Notes: a model not told the origin generated them from the letters alone. 44,979 nt of DNA from Acidobacteriota bacterium (GCA_020199995.1 JAIVJM010000050.1:13174-58152), one strand, 5' to 3'; numbered from the stretch's first letter, positions 34,850 to 44,028 are shown. Numbers and translations: made by a program.

Positions 34850-36565
34850 TTAGATATTCGAGGGTGTGGCGGCTTCCTGCGTCTCCAAAGTCTCCGGCGC
34901 AGCCGGGGCGTCGTTGACGAAGGCAGCGCCGGCCTCAGTCTCAATCTCCGCCGCCTCTTCAATCGCACAGTCGGGCAGGTCGAGAGGGGAGCAGACGCGG
35001 TTGCGGCCCGTGCGCTTGGCATGGGAGAGGGCGCGGTCGGCTTTTGTCACCAGCAGCTCGCGCGAGCTGGCATGCTCGGGGAAGGTGGCGACGCCGAACG
35101 AGGCGGTGATGCGCCCGAGGCCCGGCAGTTCCGTCATCTCGATGCGCGCGCGCAGCCGCTCGGCGACGAGGAGCGCGCCTTCCAAACCGGCCTGAGGCAG
35201 GATCACGGCGAACTCTTCGCCGCCATAACGCGCCGCCGTGTCCACGCCGCGCACCTCCTCGCGTAAGGCCCCGGCGATGATGCGCAGCGCCACGTCGCCG
35301 GCGTCGTGCCCGTGCGTGTCGTTGACGAGCTTGAAGCGGTCAACGTCGAGCATGATGAGCGAGACGGGCTGGCCCGTGCGCGTCGCGAGGTGCAGGTCGC
35401 GTTCGAGCTGGATTTCAAAGAAGCGCCGGTTGAAGCAGCCCGTGAGCCCGTCGGTCAAAGCCTGCTGCTGCATTTGCTGGAAGAGCCGCGCGTGGTTGAC
35501 GGCCACGGCGACTTGGTCGGCCACCGTGCGCATGAGGAGGATTTCGTTCTCCTGCCAGACGCGCTGCGAATCGTCGGAGCTGACCATCAGCACGCCCATC
35601 GTGCGCTCGCGGTAGATGACGGGGACGGCGGCGACAGGGCGCGAGTTCGGGTCGTTTGCGCCCGAAGTGCCATCATGTACGTAAGCCTTCATCCGCCCGC
35701 GCAGGCGCACGCCGTAGGCGTGCATGTCGCTGACGAGTCCGTCGCGACTGTCGTCGTTCTCCTCCGCGCCGTCGCGGAAATAACAGGTGGTGAGAGAGGG
35801 CTCCCCGTGCTCGCCCTCGACGCTGAGGGCGCTGTACTGCGCCCCGAGCGCGCGCCCTACTTCGTCCACAGTCGTCTGTAGGATGCTGGACAGTTCGAGC
35901 GAGCTGCGGATGGCCGTCGCGATGCGGTTGACGGCGAGTTCGCGCACGGCCTGCTCTTGCAGAAGTCGCGCGAGCTTGGTCGTCACCGACACAGTAAGCT
36001 GGAGCGAGGTCGTCTTCGGCACGCAGGTGCGCACCGCTCTGGAGAACACCGCGGCCTGACGGGGAAGTTCGGCGGTCACGCGCGCCATCAGATATTCGAG
36101 GGCCGAGTAGACGATGTCCGGCTCGAACGACCAGATGACATCGTCGCCCGCGCCTTCAGTCCCGTCCTCCCCGTGGTTGCGCACCGAGGCCAGCAGCGCC
36201 GAGAAGCGCGCGTCCGCGATGACCACGAACCGCTCGTCGAAGGCGGCCTGCGCCGTCTTCATCATCATCACCGAATGCTCGTTGAAGGACTCGTCGCTCG
36301 GCGGCAGGCTCGTCAGGGCGTCGTCGGGCGAGATGAAGAAGAAGCTGTAGCGCGCGGCCTGCCCGACCTCGCGCACGCGCGCCATGTCGCGCAGCGAACG
36401 CTGAGCCTCTGGCATCAGGCTCTCGACGACGAGAGCCGCCAGATTGTTCTCCAGCACGACATCCTCGAAATAGCGGTGCAACTGTGCAATCGTCTGCTCC
36501 GCACAACGAACTGAGGTTAGTTGTCGCGGATGTTGTGCAAGGAGGGCGCTGTAGAGTGAGAGCAT
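34850..36565 (-). CDS. Diguanylate cyclase with DICT and GAF sensor domains
   Basis: Synthesises cyclic di-GMP. The 571 residues comprise an N-terminal DICT-like domain (about 1-170; [20 protein letters not shown] and [10 protein letters not shown] segments), a GAF domain (about 205-360), a coiled linker ([20 protein letters not shown]) and a GGDEF domain with active loop RYGGEEF (446-452) and an intact product-inhibition site RGVD (439-442). Metal-binding Asp is in [14 protein letters not shown]. The GGEEF and the I-site predict an active, feedback-inhibited enzyme. A Pro/Ala/Glu-rich tail ends the protein. It has no neighbour partner gene. A near-palindrome at 36662-36677 lies upstream. Confidence 0.9.
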   Translation of the reverse strand: MLSLYSALLAQHPRQLTSVRCAEQTIAQLHRYFEDVVLENNLAALVVESLMPEAQRSLRDMARVREVGQAARYSFFFISPDDALTSLPPSDESFNEHSVMMMKTAQAAFDERFVVIADARFSALLASVRNHGEDGTEGAGDDVIWSFEPDIVYSALEYLMARVTAELPRQAAVFSRAVRTCVPKTTSLQLTVSVTTKLARLLQEQAVRELAVNRIATAIRSSLELSSILQTTVDEVGRALGAQYSALSVEGEHGEPSLTTCYFRDGAEENDDSRDGLVSDMHAYGVRLRGRMKAYVHDGTSGANDPNSRPVAAVPVIYRERTMGVLMVSSDDSQRVWQENEILLMRTVADQVAVAVNHARLFQQMQQQALTDGLTGCFNRRFFEIQLERDLHLATRTGQPVSLIMLDVDRFKLVNDTHGHDAGDVALRIIAGALREEVRGVDTAARYGGEEFAVILPQAGLEGALLVAERLRARIEMTELPGLGRITASFGVATFPEHASSRELLVTKADRALSHAKRTGRNRVCSPLDLPDCAIEEAAEIETEAGAAFVNDAPAAPETLETQEAATPSNI

Positions 36566-36661
36566 TTAGGGTCGCTGCCGATGGTTGTGGACGAGGCGAG
36601 GCGGTCTGAGATGAGCGTGTAGAATCAAGGCCTTTGCGAGGGCCACTTGAGGCAAACATAT

Positions 36662-36677
36662 TTTGCCATATGCCAAA
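36662..36677. promoter_or_regulatory. Near-palindromic site upstream of the diguanylate cyclase gene
   Basis: TTTGCCATATGCCAAA is palindromic apart from one symmetric pair of positions, and lies about 100 bases upstream of the GGDEF start in an AT-rich stretch. It could be a repressor operator, but no regulator gene is adjacent. Confidence 0.3.
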
Positions 36678-36758
36678 CAGATTTGTCTATGATTATTTAA
36701 CACGCCTGAAAGATCGTCTGAGGGGAGCTGAACGGGAGGTGGACGACTTGTCGGAGGG

Positions 36759-37181
36759 TTAACTCTTTTTAAGGTAAGTTGTTGTCGCCGTTGCGGTAAG
36801 GGCTCCGGCCTGATCGGTCGCCTCGGCCATGATGATGACGACCTGACGGCCTTCGCGGATTACGCGGGCGCGCGCTTCGACCCGTCCCGATGTGACGGGG
36901 CGGAGGAAATGGAGGGTCAGGTCAATCGTGACGGTGCTCCCCTGCGGGTCGAGCAGGGTGTGGACGGCGAAGGCCGCCGCCGTGTCGAGCAGCGAAGCGA
37001 TGACGCCGCCGTGCAGGAGCCCTCCCATGCGCGTCAGCTCTTCGCGCACCTCCAGTGCGACGGTGGCCGCGCCGCGCTCAGCCGAGACGAACTCCATCCC
37101 CAGCAGCCGCGCGAAGGGGACTCGCGCGAAGGCTTCGTCCAGTCGGGCGAGATGTTCAGCGTCCAGTCCCGTCCCTTTCAT
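36759..37181 (-). CDS. PaaI-type hotdog thioesterase
   Basis: The 140-residue hotdog-fold protein contains LLGMEFVSAERGAATVALEV, the PaaI-family active segment MGGLLHGGVIASLLDTAAAF (HGG with the catalytic Asp in LLDTA) and VTIDLTLHFLRPV. It probably hydrolyses acyl-CoA thioesters; PaaI homologues prefer aromatic acyl-CoAs, and the substrate here is open. The length is typical. Its start overlaps the end of the ybjQ-like gene by four bases, so both are translationally coupled. Confidence 0.9.
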   Translation of the reverse strand: MKGTGLDAEHLARLDEAFARVPFARLLGMEFVSAERGAATVALEVREELTRMGGLLHGGVIASLLDTAAAFAVHTLLDPQGSTVTIDLTLHFLRPVTSGRVEARARVIREGRQVVIIMAEATDQAGALTATATTTYLKKS

Positions 37182-37591
37182 GCCCCGTAAATCCCCGTGC
37201 CGTCCAGCGGCTCGACGATGACCGCGGTGCCGTAGGCGAGCACTTCGGTCGCGCCCTTTGCGACCTCCGTCGCGTCGTAGCGCGCGCCGACGATGGCGTT
37301 GGCCCCGAGTTCGGTGGCGTGCAGGATCATGACCTCGAAGGCCTCGCGGCGCGTCTGTTCGCAGAGATTCGACCAGGCAGTGATGTTGCCGCCGACGAGC
37401 GTCTGGAAGGTCGCGCCGATGTTGACGAAGAGGTTGCGCGAGCGGACGACGATGCCGCGCACGACACCCAGATTCTGATGGACACGGTAGCCCGGCAGCT
37501 CGAAGGCGGTGGTGACCATCTGCGGCGAGACTGAATAGCGCGGGGCGCTCACCTCGTAGGGGACGCGCGGCTGTAGTGATTCGTCGCTCAT
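37178..37591 (-). CDS. YbjQ family protein
   Basis: The 137-residue protein matches the YbjQ/UPF0145 family: MVTTAFELPGYRVHQNLGVV near the start, IVVRSRNLFVNIGATFQTLV, REAFEVMILHATELGANAIV, and GARYDATEV before the C-terminal strand. The family forms pentameric rings and is annotated as potentially heavy-metal binding, though the role is unproven. The start ATG at 37591 is the first codon of the conserved region. It overlaps paaI by four bases. Confidence 0.88.
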   Translation of the reverse strand: MSDESLQPRVPYEVSAPRYSVSPQMVTTAFELPGYRVHQNLGVVRGIVVRSRNLFVNIGATFQTLVGGNITAWSNLCEQTRREAFEVMILHATELGANAIVGARYDATEVAKGATEVLAYGTAVIVEPLDGTGIYGA

Positions 37592-37619
37592 GATTTTTCC
37601 TCGACCGGAAGAGGTCTGT

Positions 37620-38057
37620 TCAGTCGTTGAAGAGGCTGGGCTGCGGCGGCTCGTCTTCGACCCGCGCCGTTTCGAACTCTGCGGGCGTCCAGCGGTACTG
37701 CCCGAGGTCGCAGCGCCCGCGCGCATCGAACTGGACGCCTTCGGCTTCGAGCATCCGCTGCTGTTTGTCGGGCGGGAGCAGGACGCGTCCCGTCGAGCAC
37801 GCGCCCTGCGCGTTGATGACGCGATGCCAGGGGTCACCCTCGTCCGCCGAGTGCATGACGAAGCCGACCGTGCGCGCCGTGTAGCCTTCGCCGAGCAGTT
37901 CGGCCAGTTGGCCGTAGGTCATGACGCGCCCCGAGGGAATGCGCCGCACGATCTCGTAGACGCGCCCGCGGTAGCGCGGCGAATCCACGTCGCCGCGCTG
38001 CTCTCCGGGCGCGCCCGCCGCCGCCGCTGTGCCTTCGCTCAAATGTTTTTTGTCCAT
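37620..38057 (-). CDS. Alkyltransferase-like protein (MGMT homologue without active-site Cys)
   Basis: The 145-residue protein has the MGMT DNA-binding domain: VYEIVRRIPSGRVMTYGQLA, ARTVGFVMHSADEGD and the active-site segment PWHRVINAQG (76-85). The reactive Cys of PCHR is Trp, which defines alkyltransferase-like proteins; these bind O6-alkylguanine and recruit nucleotide excision repair rather than removing the alkyl group. A possible upstream start at 38093 adds twelve residues; neither start has a good ribosome binding site. Confidence 0.88.
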   Translation of the reverse strand: MDKKHLSEGTAAAAGAPGEQRGDVDSPRYRGRVYEIVRRIPSGRVMTYGQLAELLGEGYTARTVGFVMHSADEGDPWHRVINAQGACSTGRVLLPPDKQQRMLEAEGVQFDARGRCDLGQYRWTPAEFETARVEDEPPQPSLFND

Positions 38058-38155
38058 CTTTTTTTGAAAGTCGGTTGATGCAGACGCCACCACTCACGCC
38101 ACTCCTCGACGGCGTGTTCGCGCTCCGCCCGCGGGGCCGCGGGCCGGAAGCTGAG

Positions 38156-38260
38156 TCAAGTCCCGGCGGCGTCGCGCAGGCACATCTCGGCGAGGAAGCG
38201 GTCACTCAGGTCTTCGCTCTCAAGCCGTCGGATAAGTTCGGGAATCGAGCGCACGGACAT
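38156..38260 (-). CDS. Possible 34-residue small ORF
   Basis: A minus-strand frame from ATG 38260 encodes MSVRSIPELIRRLESEDLSD and continues RFLAEMCLRDAAGT. The sequence is an amphipathic helix with normal codon use, lying in a 260-base gap between the cupin and alkyltransferase-like genes. No ribosome binding site is visible, so it may be chance. Confidence 0.25.
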   Translation of the reverse strand: MSVRSIPELIRRLESEDLSDRFLAEMCLRDAAGT

Positions 38261-38319
38261 ACGCGCGCGTGCGTCTCTGAACTCTTTTCGGGAAAGGGCG
38301 GAGGGTTTTCTCATCCGGC

Positions 38320-38682
38320 TCAGACCCTCTCCAACTCGGTGAGCGTGCGCTCGTTCCGCACGTCACCGGTGTTCAGCACGGTCTTGGCCTCGAAGAGGAG
38401 GACGTGCGCCTCCTCTTCGGCCACGGGCATGTGTTCGACGCCGCGTGGGATGACGACGAACTCCCCCTCGCCGAGAGACAAGTCTCCGTCTCGCAGCTTG
38501 ATTTTGATATTCCCCTTGACGACCAGAAACATTTCGTCCTCAGTCTCGTGCTGGTGCCAGACGAACTCGCCCCGAAACTTCACCAGCTTGACGTAGGAGT
38601 CGCCCACTTCGCCCGCGATCTTCGGGCTCCAGTGCTCGTCGAAGAGCCCGAGCTTCTCCGCGATGTTGACCTTCTCAAGCAT
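38320..38682 (-). CDS. Small cupin domain protein
   Basis: The 120-residue single-domain cupin starts MLEKVNIAEKLGLFDEHWSP and has metal-binding motif 1, FVWHQHETEDEMFLVVKG (two His and a Glu), and motif 2 EGEFVVIPRGVEHMPVAEEE. It is the common bacterial cupin of unknown function. An alternative start at 38754 overlaps the upstream cyclase stop (ATGA) and would add 24 residues; the family start fits 38682 better. Confidence 0.85.
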   Translation of the reverse strand: MLEKVNIAEKLGLFDEHWSPKIAGEVGDSYVKLVKFRGEFVWHQHETEDEMFLVVKGNIKIKLRDGDLSLGEGEFVVIPRGVEHMPVAEEEAHVLLFEAKTVLNTGDVRNERTLTELERV

Positions 38683-38750
38683 CTTCTTTTCACCCCGGCG
38701 CACAAGCCTTTTTCGTCCCGTCACGCGCACGGAAACCGGCGGCGCAATGT

Positions 38751-39398
38751 TCATTCGAGTGTGCGAAGCACGGCGCGCGCGGGAGCTCCGTCGCCGCTTC
38801 CAGCAGCTATTTTGAGCGGCAGGCAGATCAGCTCGTAGGTGCCCGCGCCGACCGCGCGCAAGTCGAGCCCCTCGACGATAATCACACCGTTCGAGAGCAG
38901 CGTGTGATGCGCCGGGAAATCCGTCGAGCCGAACTGCTCGACGGACAGGTAATCGAAGCCCACGAGCCGCACGCCCCGCTCAACGAGGGCGCGCGCGCCG
39001 CCCGCCGTGAGGTAGGTGAAGTCCTCGCGGAACCTGCCGCGCGGGTTCTCCCAGAAGGCCGAGTTGCGCGTCTTGAACAGCACGCGCGTCGCGCCGTCGA
39101 GCGCGGCGGCAGCGACGTGACTCTCTTCAATCGCGCGCACGTCGTCACTCATCTCGACGACGCGGGCGTGGCCGACGAGCACTTCGAGCGGGAGCGTGGG
39201 AAGTCGCGGCGCGCCCTCGATGAAGTGGGCGGGCGCGTCGAGGTGCGTCCCCGTATGCGCGCCGAAATGGAGCATCGAGACGTTGGCCGCGTCGCCGCGC
39301 GCAATCGCCGCCCACGGCTCGACCTCGATGCCGGGGTCGCCCGGATAGGTCGGCGTCTCGCCGGGCGCGATGGCCACACTGATGTCATGGATGGGCAT
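38751..39398 (-). CDS. Cyclase/kynurenine formamidase-like metal-dependent hydrolase
   Basis: The 215-residue protein belongs to the KynB/cyclase family: YPGDPGIE near the N-terminus, the metal-binding signature GAHTGTHLDAPAHF (H-x3-H-x-D), then ERGVRLVGFDYLSVEQFGS and SNGVIIVEGLDL. KynB converts N-formylkynurenine to kynurenine, but many homologues have other cyclic amide or lactone substrates; none is indicated here. I start at ATG 39398 (MPIHDIS); the frame upstream runs into a half copy of an intergenic element. It is divergent from mqnA. Confidence 0.88.
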   Translation of the reverse strand: MPIHDISVAIAPGETPTYPGDPGIEVEPWAAIARGDAANVSMLHFGAHTGTHLDAPAHFIEGAPRLPTLPLEVLVGHARVVEMSDDVRAIEESHVAAAALDGATRVLFKTRNSAFWENPRGRFREDFTYLTAGGARALVERGVRLVGFDYLSVEQFGSTDFPAHHTLLSNGVIIVEGLDLRAVGAGTYELICLPLKIAAGSGDGAPARAVLRTLE

Positions 39399-39399
39399 A

Positions 39400-39427
39400 A
39401 GAGCCGTGAATCGTAAATCGATCACGG
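39400..39427. repeat. Half copy of the GTGAATC/GTTTACG word element
   Basis: GAGCCGTGAATCGTAAATCG (from 39405) followed by ATCACGG matches single arms of the elements at 15526-15565, 22355-22378 and 19923-19947. Only one arm is clear, though the two ends (CCGTGA / TCACGG) can pair weakly. It lies in the divergent mqnA-cyclase promoter region. Confidence 0.5.
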
Positions 39428-39490
39428 GCGGGGCCGCAAGATGCTGTTACGCGCGGCGAGATCGAAGAGTGAAGGGAAGCGTCCGCCATC

Positions 39491-40315
39491 GTGAGTGAGA
39501 AGGGCAGCGTGCCGCGCATCGCCGCGTCCTATTATTTGAATAGCGCGCCGCTCATCTGGAGCTTCATGCGCGGGTCGCTCAGCAGTTCGGTGCGTCTTTT
39601 GACGGACGCCGCGCCCGCTCGCTGCGCCGATTTTCTGGCGCGCGGGATGGTCGAGGCGGCGCTCGTCCCCGTCATCGAATACCAGCGCCTGCGTGAAGTC
39701 GAGCTCGTGCCGGGCGTCTGCGTCGGCGCGCGGCGCGAAGTGCAGAGCGTGGTGCTGGTCACGCGCGGCGCGGAACTGGAAGAAGTAAGGACGGTCGCGC
39801 TCGACACCTCTTCGCGGACATCCGCCGCGCTGGTCGAAATCATCTTCCGCGAATTCCTCGGGCGCGCGCCGCGGCTCGCCCCTGCGGAGCCGAACCTGCG
39901 GCGGATGCTCGAAGACAACCACGCGGCGCTCATCATCGGCGACCCGGCAATGACCTTCGCGCGCGAGGGCTTGCGCGTCTACGACATGGCCGCGCTCTGG
40001 CGCGAGCATACGGGGCTCGGCTTCGTGTTCGCGATGTGGATGGCGAGGGCGGACGCGGCGGGCGTCGTCGGCGGGGTGGATTTTGCCGCCGCGCGTGACG
40101 AGGGGCTTCGGAGCGTCGAGGAGATCGCCGCCGTCTACGAAGCCGGCTTGGGCCGCCCGCACGCTGAGCTGGTCGCGTACCTGCGCGATCATATCTGTTA
40201 TGAAGTGGATGAGGAGATGCGCGCCGGGCTCGAACTCTACTACCGTCTGGCGCACAAGCACGGCCTGATCCCGGAGCTGCGCCCCCTCCGAATGGTTGGC
40301 ACGCGGGCTGCATAA
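39491..40315 (+). CDS. mqnA: Chorismate dehydratase (futalosine menaquinone pathway)
   Basis: Dehydrates chorismate to 3-[(1-carboxyvinyl)oxy]benzoate, the first step of the futalosine route. The 274-residue periplasmic-binding-fold protein has RIAASYYLNSAPLIW at its N-terminus, AALVPVIEYQR, SRTSAALVEIIF and IIGDPAMTF, all MqnA motifs. The start GTG 39491 is provisional; a GAAGGGA is about 14 bases upstream. It is followed by mqnC 139 bases later in the same direction, which supports the assignment. Confidence 0.93.
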   Translation: MSEKGSVPRIAASYYLNSAPLIWSFMRGSLSSSVRLLTDAAPARCADFLARGMVEAALVPVIEYQRLREVELVPGVCVGARREVQSVVLVTRGAELEEVRTVALDTSSRTSAALVEIIFREFLGRAPRLAPAEPNLRRMLEDNHAALIIGDPAMTFAREGLRVYDMAALWREHTGLGFVFAMWMARADAAGVVGGVDFAAARDEGLRSVEEIAAVYEAGLGRPHAELVAYLRDHICYEVDEEMRAGLELYYRLAHKHGLIPELRPLRMVGTRAA

Positions 40316-40454
40316 AATATCGGCGGCAAGTCCAAAGTCAGCGGCCCGCGCGAGAATTATCCGGCCCTCGGTCGCGAGCCTTCCGAGCGGGTGTGGCGGA
40401 ATGCGGATAAAAGAATCACCTTTTGCATTTTGAAATTGAGCGCGAGACTTCGAT

Positions 40455-41603
40455 ATGAGTAATACAGACATTCAACCGATTCTCGAACGCGTGCTCGGGG
40501 GCGAGCGCATGACGGTGGAAGAGTGCGCGGCGCTGCTGGCGTCGCACGACGTGGCGCGCATCGGCGTCGCCGCCGACGAGGTGCGCCGCCGCAAGCACCC
40601 CTCGGACGCCGTCACCTACATCATTGACCGCAACGTCAACTACACAAACGTCTGCAACGTCGTCTGCACCTTCTGCGCCTTCTACCGTCGGCCCGGCAAG
40701 CCCGACACGTACGTCCAGACCATCGAGCAGATTTGCGAACGCATTGATGAGACCATCGCGCTCGGCGGCACGGGCGTCCTGATGCAGGGCGGCCTTCATC
40801 CGGACTTCGGAATCGAGTGGTACGAAGACCTCCTGCGCACATTGCACGCGCGCTACCCAGACTTTCAGTTGCACTGCTTTTCGCCGCCGGAGATTCACAA
40901 CATCCACCTCATCTCGGGCCTCACCTACGAGGAGATCATGCGGCGACTGAAGGAGGCAGGGCTCTACAGTATGCCGGGCGGCGGCGGCGAGATTTTAGAC
41001 GACGAGGTGCGCAAGCGCGTCTCGACCAAGTGCACGACCGACGAGTGGCTCGACGTGATGCGCGCGACGCACAAAGTGGGCCTGCGCTCGACGGCGACGA
41101 TGATGTTCGGCATCGGCGACCGCCTTGAGCACCGCGTCCGGCATCTCCGGCGCGTCCGCGACTTGCAGGACGAGACGGGCGGCTTCACGGCCTTCATCCC
41201 GTGGACGTTCCAGCGCGAGAACACGGCGCTGGGCCGCCGAATTAAGGAGGAGCCGACCGGTATGGACTACCTCAAGATGCTCTCAATCTCGCGCCTCTTC
41301 CTCGACAACGTCGAGCACATCCAGTCTTCGTGGCTGACGCAGGGGTTGCGGCTCGGGCAGGTCGCTTTGCGCTTCGGCGCGGACGACATGGGCTCGGTGA
41401 TGATCGAGGAGAATGTCGTCTCGGCGGCGGGCGCGCACAACACCGCCGACGAGCAGATGCTCCGCTACCTCATTCGCGAGGCGGGCTTCCGCCCGCAGCA
41501 GCGCGACATCCTCTATCGTCACGTCAACCGTGAAGAGTCGGCGGCACGCGACGCGAGCGACTCGGCGACGTTGAGAGAGCTAACTGTCGCGTTCGCGGAC
41601 TAA
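40455..41603 (+). CDS. mqnC: Cyclic dehypoxanthine futalosine synthase (radical SAM)
   Basis: Radical SAM enzyme cyclising dehypoxanthinyl futalosine in menaquinone synthesis. The 382 residues contain the cluster motif NVCNVVCTFCAFYR (Cys67-x3-Cys71-x2-Cys74), VLMQGGLHPD, SMPGGGGEIL and SSWLTQGLRLGQVALRFGAD (conserved in MqnC). Cys spacing and the GGGGE loop separate it from MqnE and from biotin synthase. The preceding mqnA is consistent. The other pathway genes (mqnB, mqnD, mqnE) are not in this window. Confidence 0.95.
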   Translation: MSNTDIQPILERVLGGERMTVEECAALLASHDVARIGVAADEVRRRKHPSDAVTYIIDRNVNYTNVCNVVCTFCAFYRRPGKPDTYVQTIEQICERIDETIALGGTGVLMQGGLHPDFGIEWYEDLLRTLHARYPDFQLHCFSPPEIHNIHLISGLTYEEIMRRLKEAGLYSMPGGGGEILDDEVRKRVSTKCTTDEWLDVMRATHKVGLRSTATMMFGIGDRLEHRVRHLRRVRDLQDETGGFTAFIPWTFQRENTALGRRIKEEPTGMDYLKMLSISRLFLDNVEHIQSSWLTQGLRLGQVALRFGADDMGSVMIEENVVSAAGAHNTADEQMLRYLIREAGFRPQQRDILYRHVNREESAARDASDSATLRELTVAFAD

Positions 41604-41606
41604 AAG

Positions 41607-41915
41607 ATGAGTGATACACAAATGCGCGTCGCGTGCAGCCTGACGGAGACTGAGCTTCGGGAGCGGAGAGGCGTATTGCTTGAGAAGGCGGGGCGGGCGG
41701 TGTTGGAGTCAAAGGAATTGCCGGACGGATTCGCTTATCGCTTCCCCGAAGGCGACGAGTGGCTTGAAGAGTTGACGCACATCATCCGTCTCGAAAGGCG
41801 TTGCTGCCCGTTCCTCGGATTCAGGCTCTTGGTCGAGCCGGGCGACGGGCCGGTGTGGCTGGAGCTGACCGGCCCGCCGGGGACGAAAGAGTTTCTCGCG
41901 TCGCTCTTCGTTTGA
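41607..41915 (+). CDS. Small conserved protein with ERRCCPF motif
   Basis: The 102-residue protein has a helical N-terminus (ETELRERRGVLLEKAGRAVL), FAYRFPEGDEWLEELTHIIR and then LERRCCPFLGFRLLVEPGD, ending in a strand-turn (LELTGPPGTKEFLASLF). Proteins with this ERxCCPF signature are widespread and unassigned, sometimes found near metal-resistance genes; the cysteine pair could bind metal. It starts three bases after the mqnC stop, so it is probably cotranscribed with it. Confidence 0.7.
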   Translation: MSDTQMRVACSLTETELRERRGVLLEKAGRAVLESKELPDGFAYRFPEGDEWLEELTHIIRLERRCCPFLGFRLLVEPGDGPVWLELTGPPGTKEFLASLFV

Positions 41916-41962
41916 ATGAGGGCTGCGGCGGCTCACAAGATTGAGGTCGCCCGCGAGCCTCT

Positions 41963-42271
41963 CTAAGCGGCGCGCGTGCCCGTGTATTTGATGGTGGGGG
42001 CGATGGCGAGTTTGACTTTGATGGTGCCGTCGAGCTGGTCGCCCTCCACGCGGCCCGCGATGTTGGCGTCGTAGGGCTTGCCTTGAAATTCGAGCGAGAC
42101 GGCGGCGTTGAAGCTGTCGTCGCTGACGCTCAAGTCTCCGAGCTGCGCGTCGCCGAGCCGCGAGCTGAGGTGGCCGTTGAGCGCGCCGCCCGCCCCTTCA
42201 AAGACGAGCGTGGCCGGGTGTTTGCCGAAGGGGGTGGCGACTTCCAGATTCCAGGTTCCTACCAGATTCAT
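41963..42271 (-). CDS. Small beta-rich conserved protein
   Basis: The 102-residue protein starts MNLVGTWNLEVATPFGKHPA and alternates short strands to the end (GHLSSRLGDAQLGDLSVSDD; FQGKPYDANIAGRVEGDQLD; GTIKVKLAIAP). The GTW and GTIK elements suggest a small beta-barrel like the domain appended to some amidohydrolases. The ATG 42271 has GGAGAGGA upstream. It follows the M16 gene on the same strand after 53 bases, so it may be cotranscribed. Function unknown. Confidence 0.7.
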   Translation of the reverse strand: MNLVGTWNLEVATPFGKHPATLVFEGAGGALNGHLSSRLGDAQLGDLSVSDDSFNAAVSLEFQGKPYDANIAGRVEGDQLDGTIKVKLAIAPTIKYTGTRAA

Positions 42272-42324
42272 GTTCGATTCCTCTCCGTTGTTCGTTTCTC
42301 TATCAATAGCTTGATGAAGTCTCT

Positions 42325-43719
42325 TTAAGCGCCCGCGCTTTCGCGCACGGGTTGCCCCATGCTGTCGAAGTCTTCGACGCGCGAGGCGAAGGGCGCGACC
42401 TGCTCGCGTATCTCCGCGGCGTCGCCGACGACGACCAGAGCCGCGCGCTCCGGCGTGATATAGGCGTTCGCCACGCGCCGCACTTCCTCGATTGTGACAC
42501 GCTGGATGCGCTCGCGGTAGGTCTGGAGATAGTCTTCGGGCAGGCCGTGCATCTTGATCTGGACGCATTGATCAATGAGCCCCTCCTGCGTTTCGAGCCG
42601 GATGGGGAAGATGCCCGTCAGGTATGCGACGGCGTCGCGCAGCTCCTTCTCCGAGACGTCTTCGGAGCGGATGCGCTCCAGCTCGTAGAAAATCTCTTTG
42701 AGTGATGCGCCGGTGACGGACGTGCGGACTTCGGTGGTCGCGCGGAAGCTGCCCGCGTGCCGGCGCGCGTCCAGCGTCGTGTAGGCACCGTAGGTGTAGC
42801 CCTTATCCTCGCGCAGGTTCATAAAGAGCCGGGCCGAGGCCGTGGCCCCGAGAATCGTATGCATCAAGAGCAGGGGGAAGTAGTCGGGGTGCGTGCGCGT
42901 GATCCCCAGATTGGCGACGACGATGTTGGTCTGCGCCGAGCCGGGGCGGTTGACGATGTAGGCCGTCCGGCCCTCGCCCGCCACTGGCGGTGCGGGGAAG
43001 CGCGGCTCCTCGACTTCGCCCGGCTGCCAGCCGCCGAAGAGTTCTTCGACGCGCTGCAACATCGCGCTGCGTTTCACGTCGCCGGCGACGAAGAGCACGG
43101 CGTTATTGGGGACAAAGCGTGCGCGGTGGAAGGCGTCCATCCGTTCGCGCGTCATCGCCTCGATGGACTCAGGCGTCGGCGAGACGACGCTGTAGGGGTG
43201 CTTGCCGAAGAGCACGCGCGCGAGCGCCTCGGTGGCGAGGAAGGGAGGCTGCGCGCGTTGCGCGATAAGGTTCTGCTGCGCGTTGGCCTTCGTCAGCTCC
43301 AGCTCATCCTCGGGGAACGAGGGGCGCAGCGCGACATCGGCGAGGAGATCGAGCACCTCGCCAGCGTAGTCCGAAAGGGACGAGGCGGCGACGGTCGAGT
43401 AATCGGCTGAAGCGCCCGCGCTCAAAGACGCGCCGAAGCGGGCCACCTGCTCGGCGATCTGCCGGCTGGTGCGCGTCTCGGTGCCTTCGACGAGCATGCT
43501 GGTCATGACATCGGTGAGGCCGGGAAGCTCCGCCGGGTCGAAGGCGTCGCCGAAGCGGAACGCGAGACGGAAGCTGACGAGCGGCAGGCGGTCTTCTTCG
43601 ACGAAGACGACCTGCAAGCCGTTGGCGAGTGTCGCCTCTTCCGGCACGGGCAGGTTGAGCGGCCTCGGCGGGAGCGGCGCGGGCGGCTCGCGCCGGAAAT
43701 CTTCGGTTTGATTTTCCAT
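42325..43719 (-). CDS. M16 family peptidase subunit lacking the zinc motif
   Basis: The 464-residue protein has two M16 half-domains but the inverted zinc motif HxxEH is absent: the corresponding place reads GLTDVMTSMLVEGT. It keeps the substrate-side LREDKGYTYGAYTTLDARRH segment (Arg and Tyr of the active-site partner half). This is the expected pattern for the non-catalytic subunit of a two-gene M16B protease, with the neighbour upstream supplying zinc. No signal peptide is evident on this subunit. The ATG at 43719 begins MENQTEDFRREP. Confidence 0.9.
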   Translation of the reverse strand: MENQTEDFRREPPAPLPPRPLNLPVPEEATLANGLQVVFVEEDRLPLVSFRLAFRFGDAFDPAELPGLTDVMTSMLVEGTETRTSRQIAEQVARFGASLSAGASADYSTVAASSLSDYAGEVLDLLADVALRPSFPEDELELTKANAQQNLIAQRAQPPFLATEALARVLFGKHPYSVVSPTPESIEAMTRERMDAFHRARFVPNNAVLFVAGDVKRSAMLQRVEELFGGWQPGEVEEPRFPAPPVAGEGRTAYIVNRPGSAQTNIVVANLGITRTHPDYFPLLLMHTILGATASARLFMNLREDKGYTYGAYTTLDARRHAGSFRATTEVRTSVTGASLKEIFYELERIRSEDVSEKELRDAVAYLTGIFPIRLETQEGLIDQCVQIKMHGLPEDYLQTYRERIQRVTIEEVRRVANAYITPERAALVVVGDAAEIREQVAPFASRVEDFDSMGQPVRESAGA

Positions 43720-44028
43720 GTAGTCAGGGAACCCGTTCGATTGAAATTAATAGTCGGAGCGGCCCGGATGGGGCCGCTCCGACAAGAGTTTATGTCGGCG
43801 TCTCGTCCGAAGCAAACCGACGCCCCTCCGAACGTGACGTCGGAAACAGGTATCGGTCGCCAGCCCGCTCAGCGCAGTCCGTCACGGGCCGGAAAACGCT
43901 GAAGGGCATCCGGATTAAGTTGTCGCTCTGAGGGTAGATTGCGCACCGAATTCTAAGTTCAGTCAGGAGATTTTAAAAGCATCCGTCGCCGGCTTCAAAA
44001 CTCTCGACGCCCCGCGTCGAAGTCTGAT
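43720..44028. other. Intergenic region with a perfect hairpin between M16 genes
   Basis: A perfect 13-bp stem (GTCGGAGCGGCCC at 43753-43765 with GGGCCGCTCCGAC at 43771-43783, 5-nt loop) lies 34 bases upstream of the noncatalytic M16 gene. Further copies of the word GTCGG(C/A) follow to 43852. No T-tract is present, so this may be an attenuator or REP-like unit rather than a terminator. I found no gene in the region. Confidence 0.55.

Noticed and set aside
43708-43902. Plus-strand 64-codon open frame between the M16 genes
   Set aside because: No ribosome binding site, Arg/Pro/Ser-rich content and overlaps the palindromic intergenic region.
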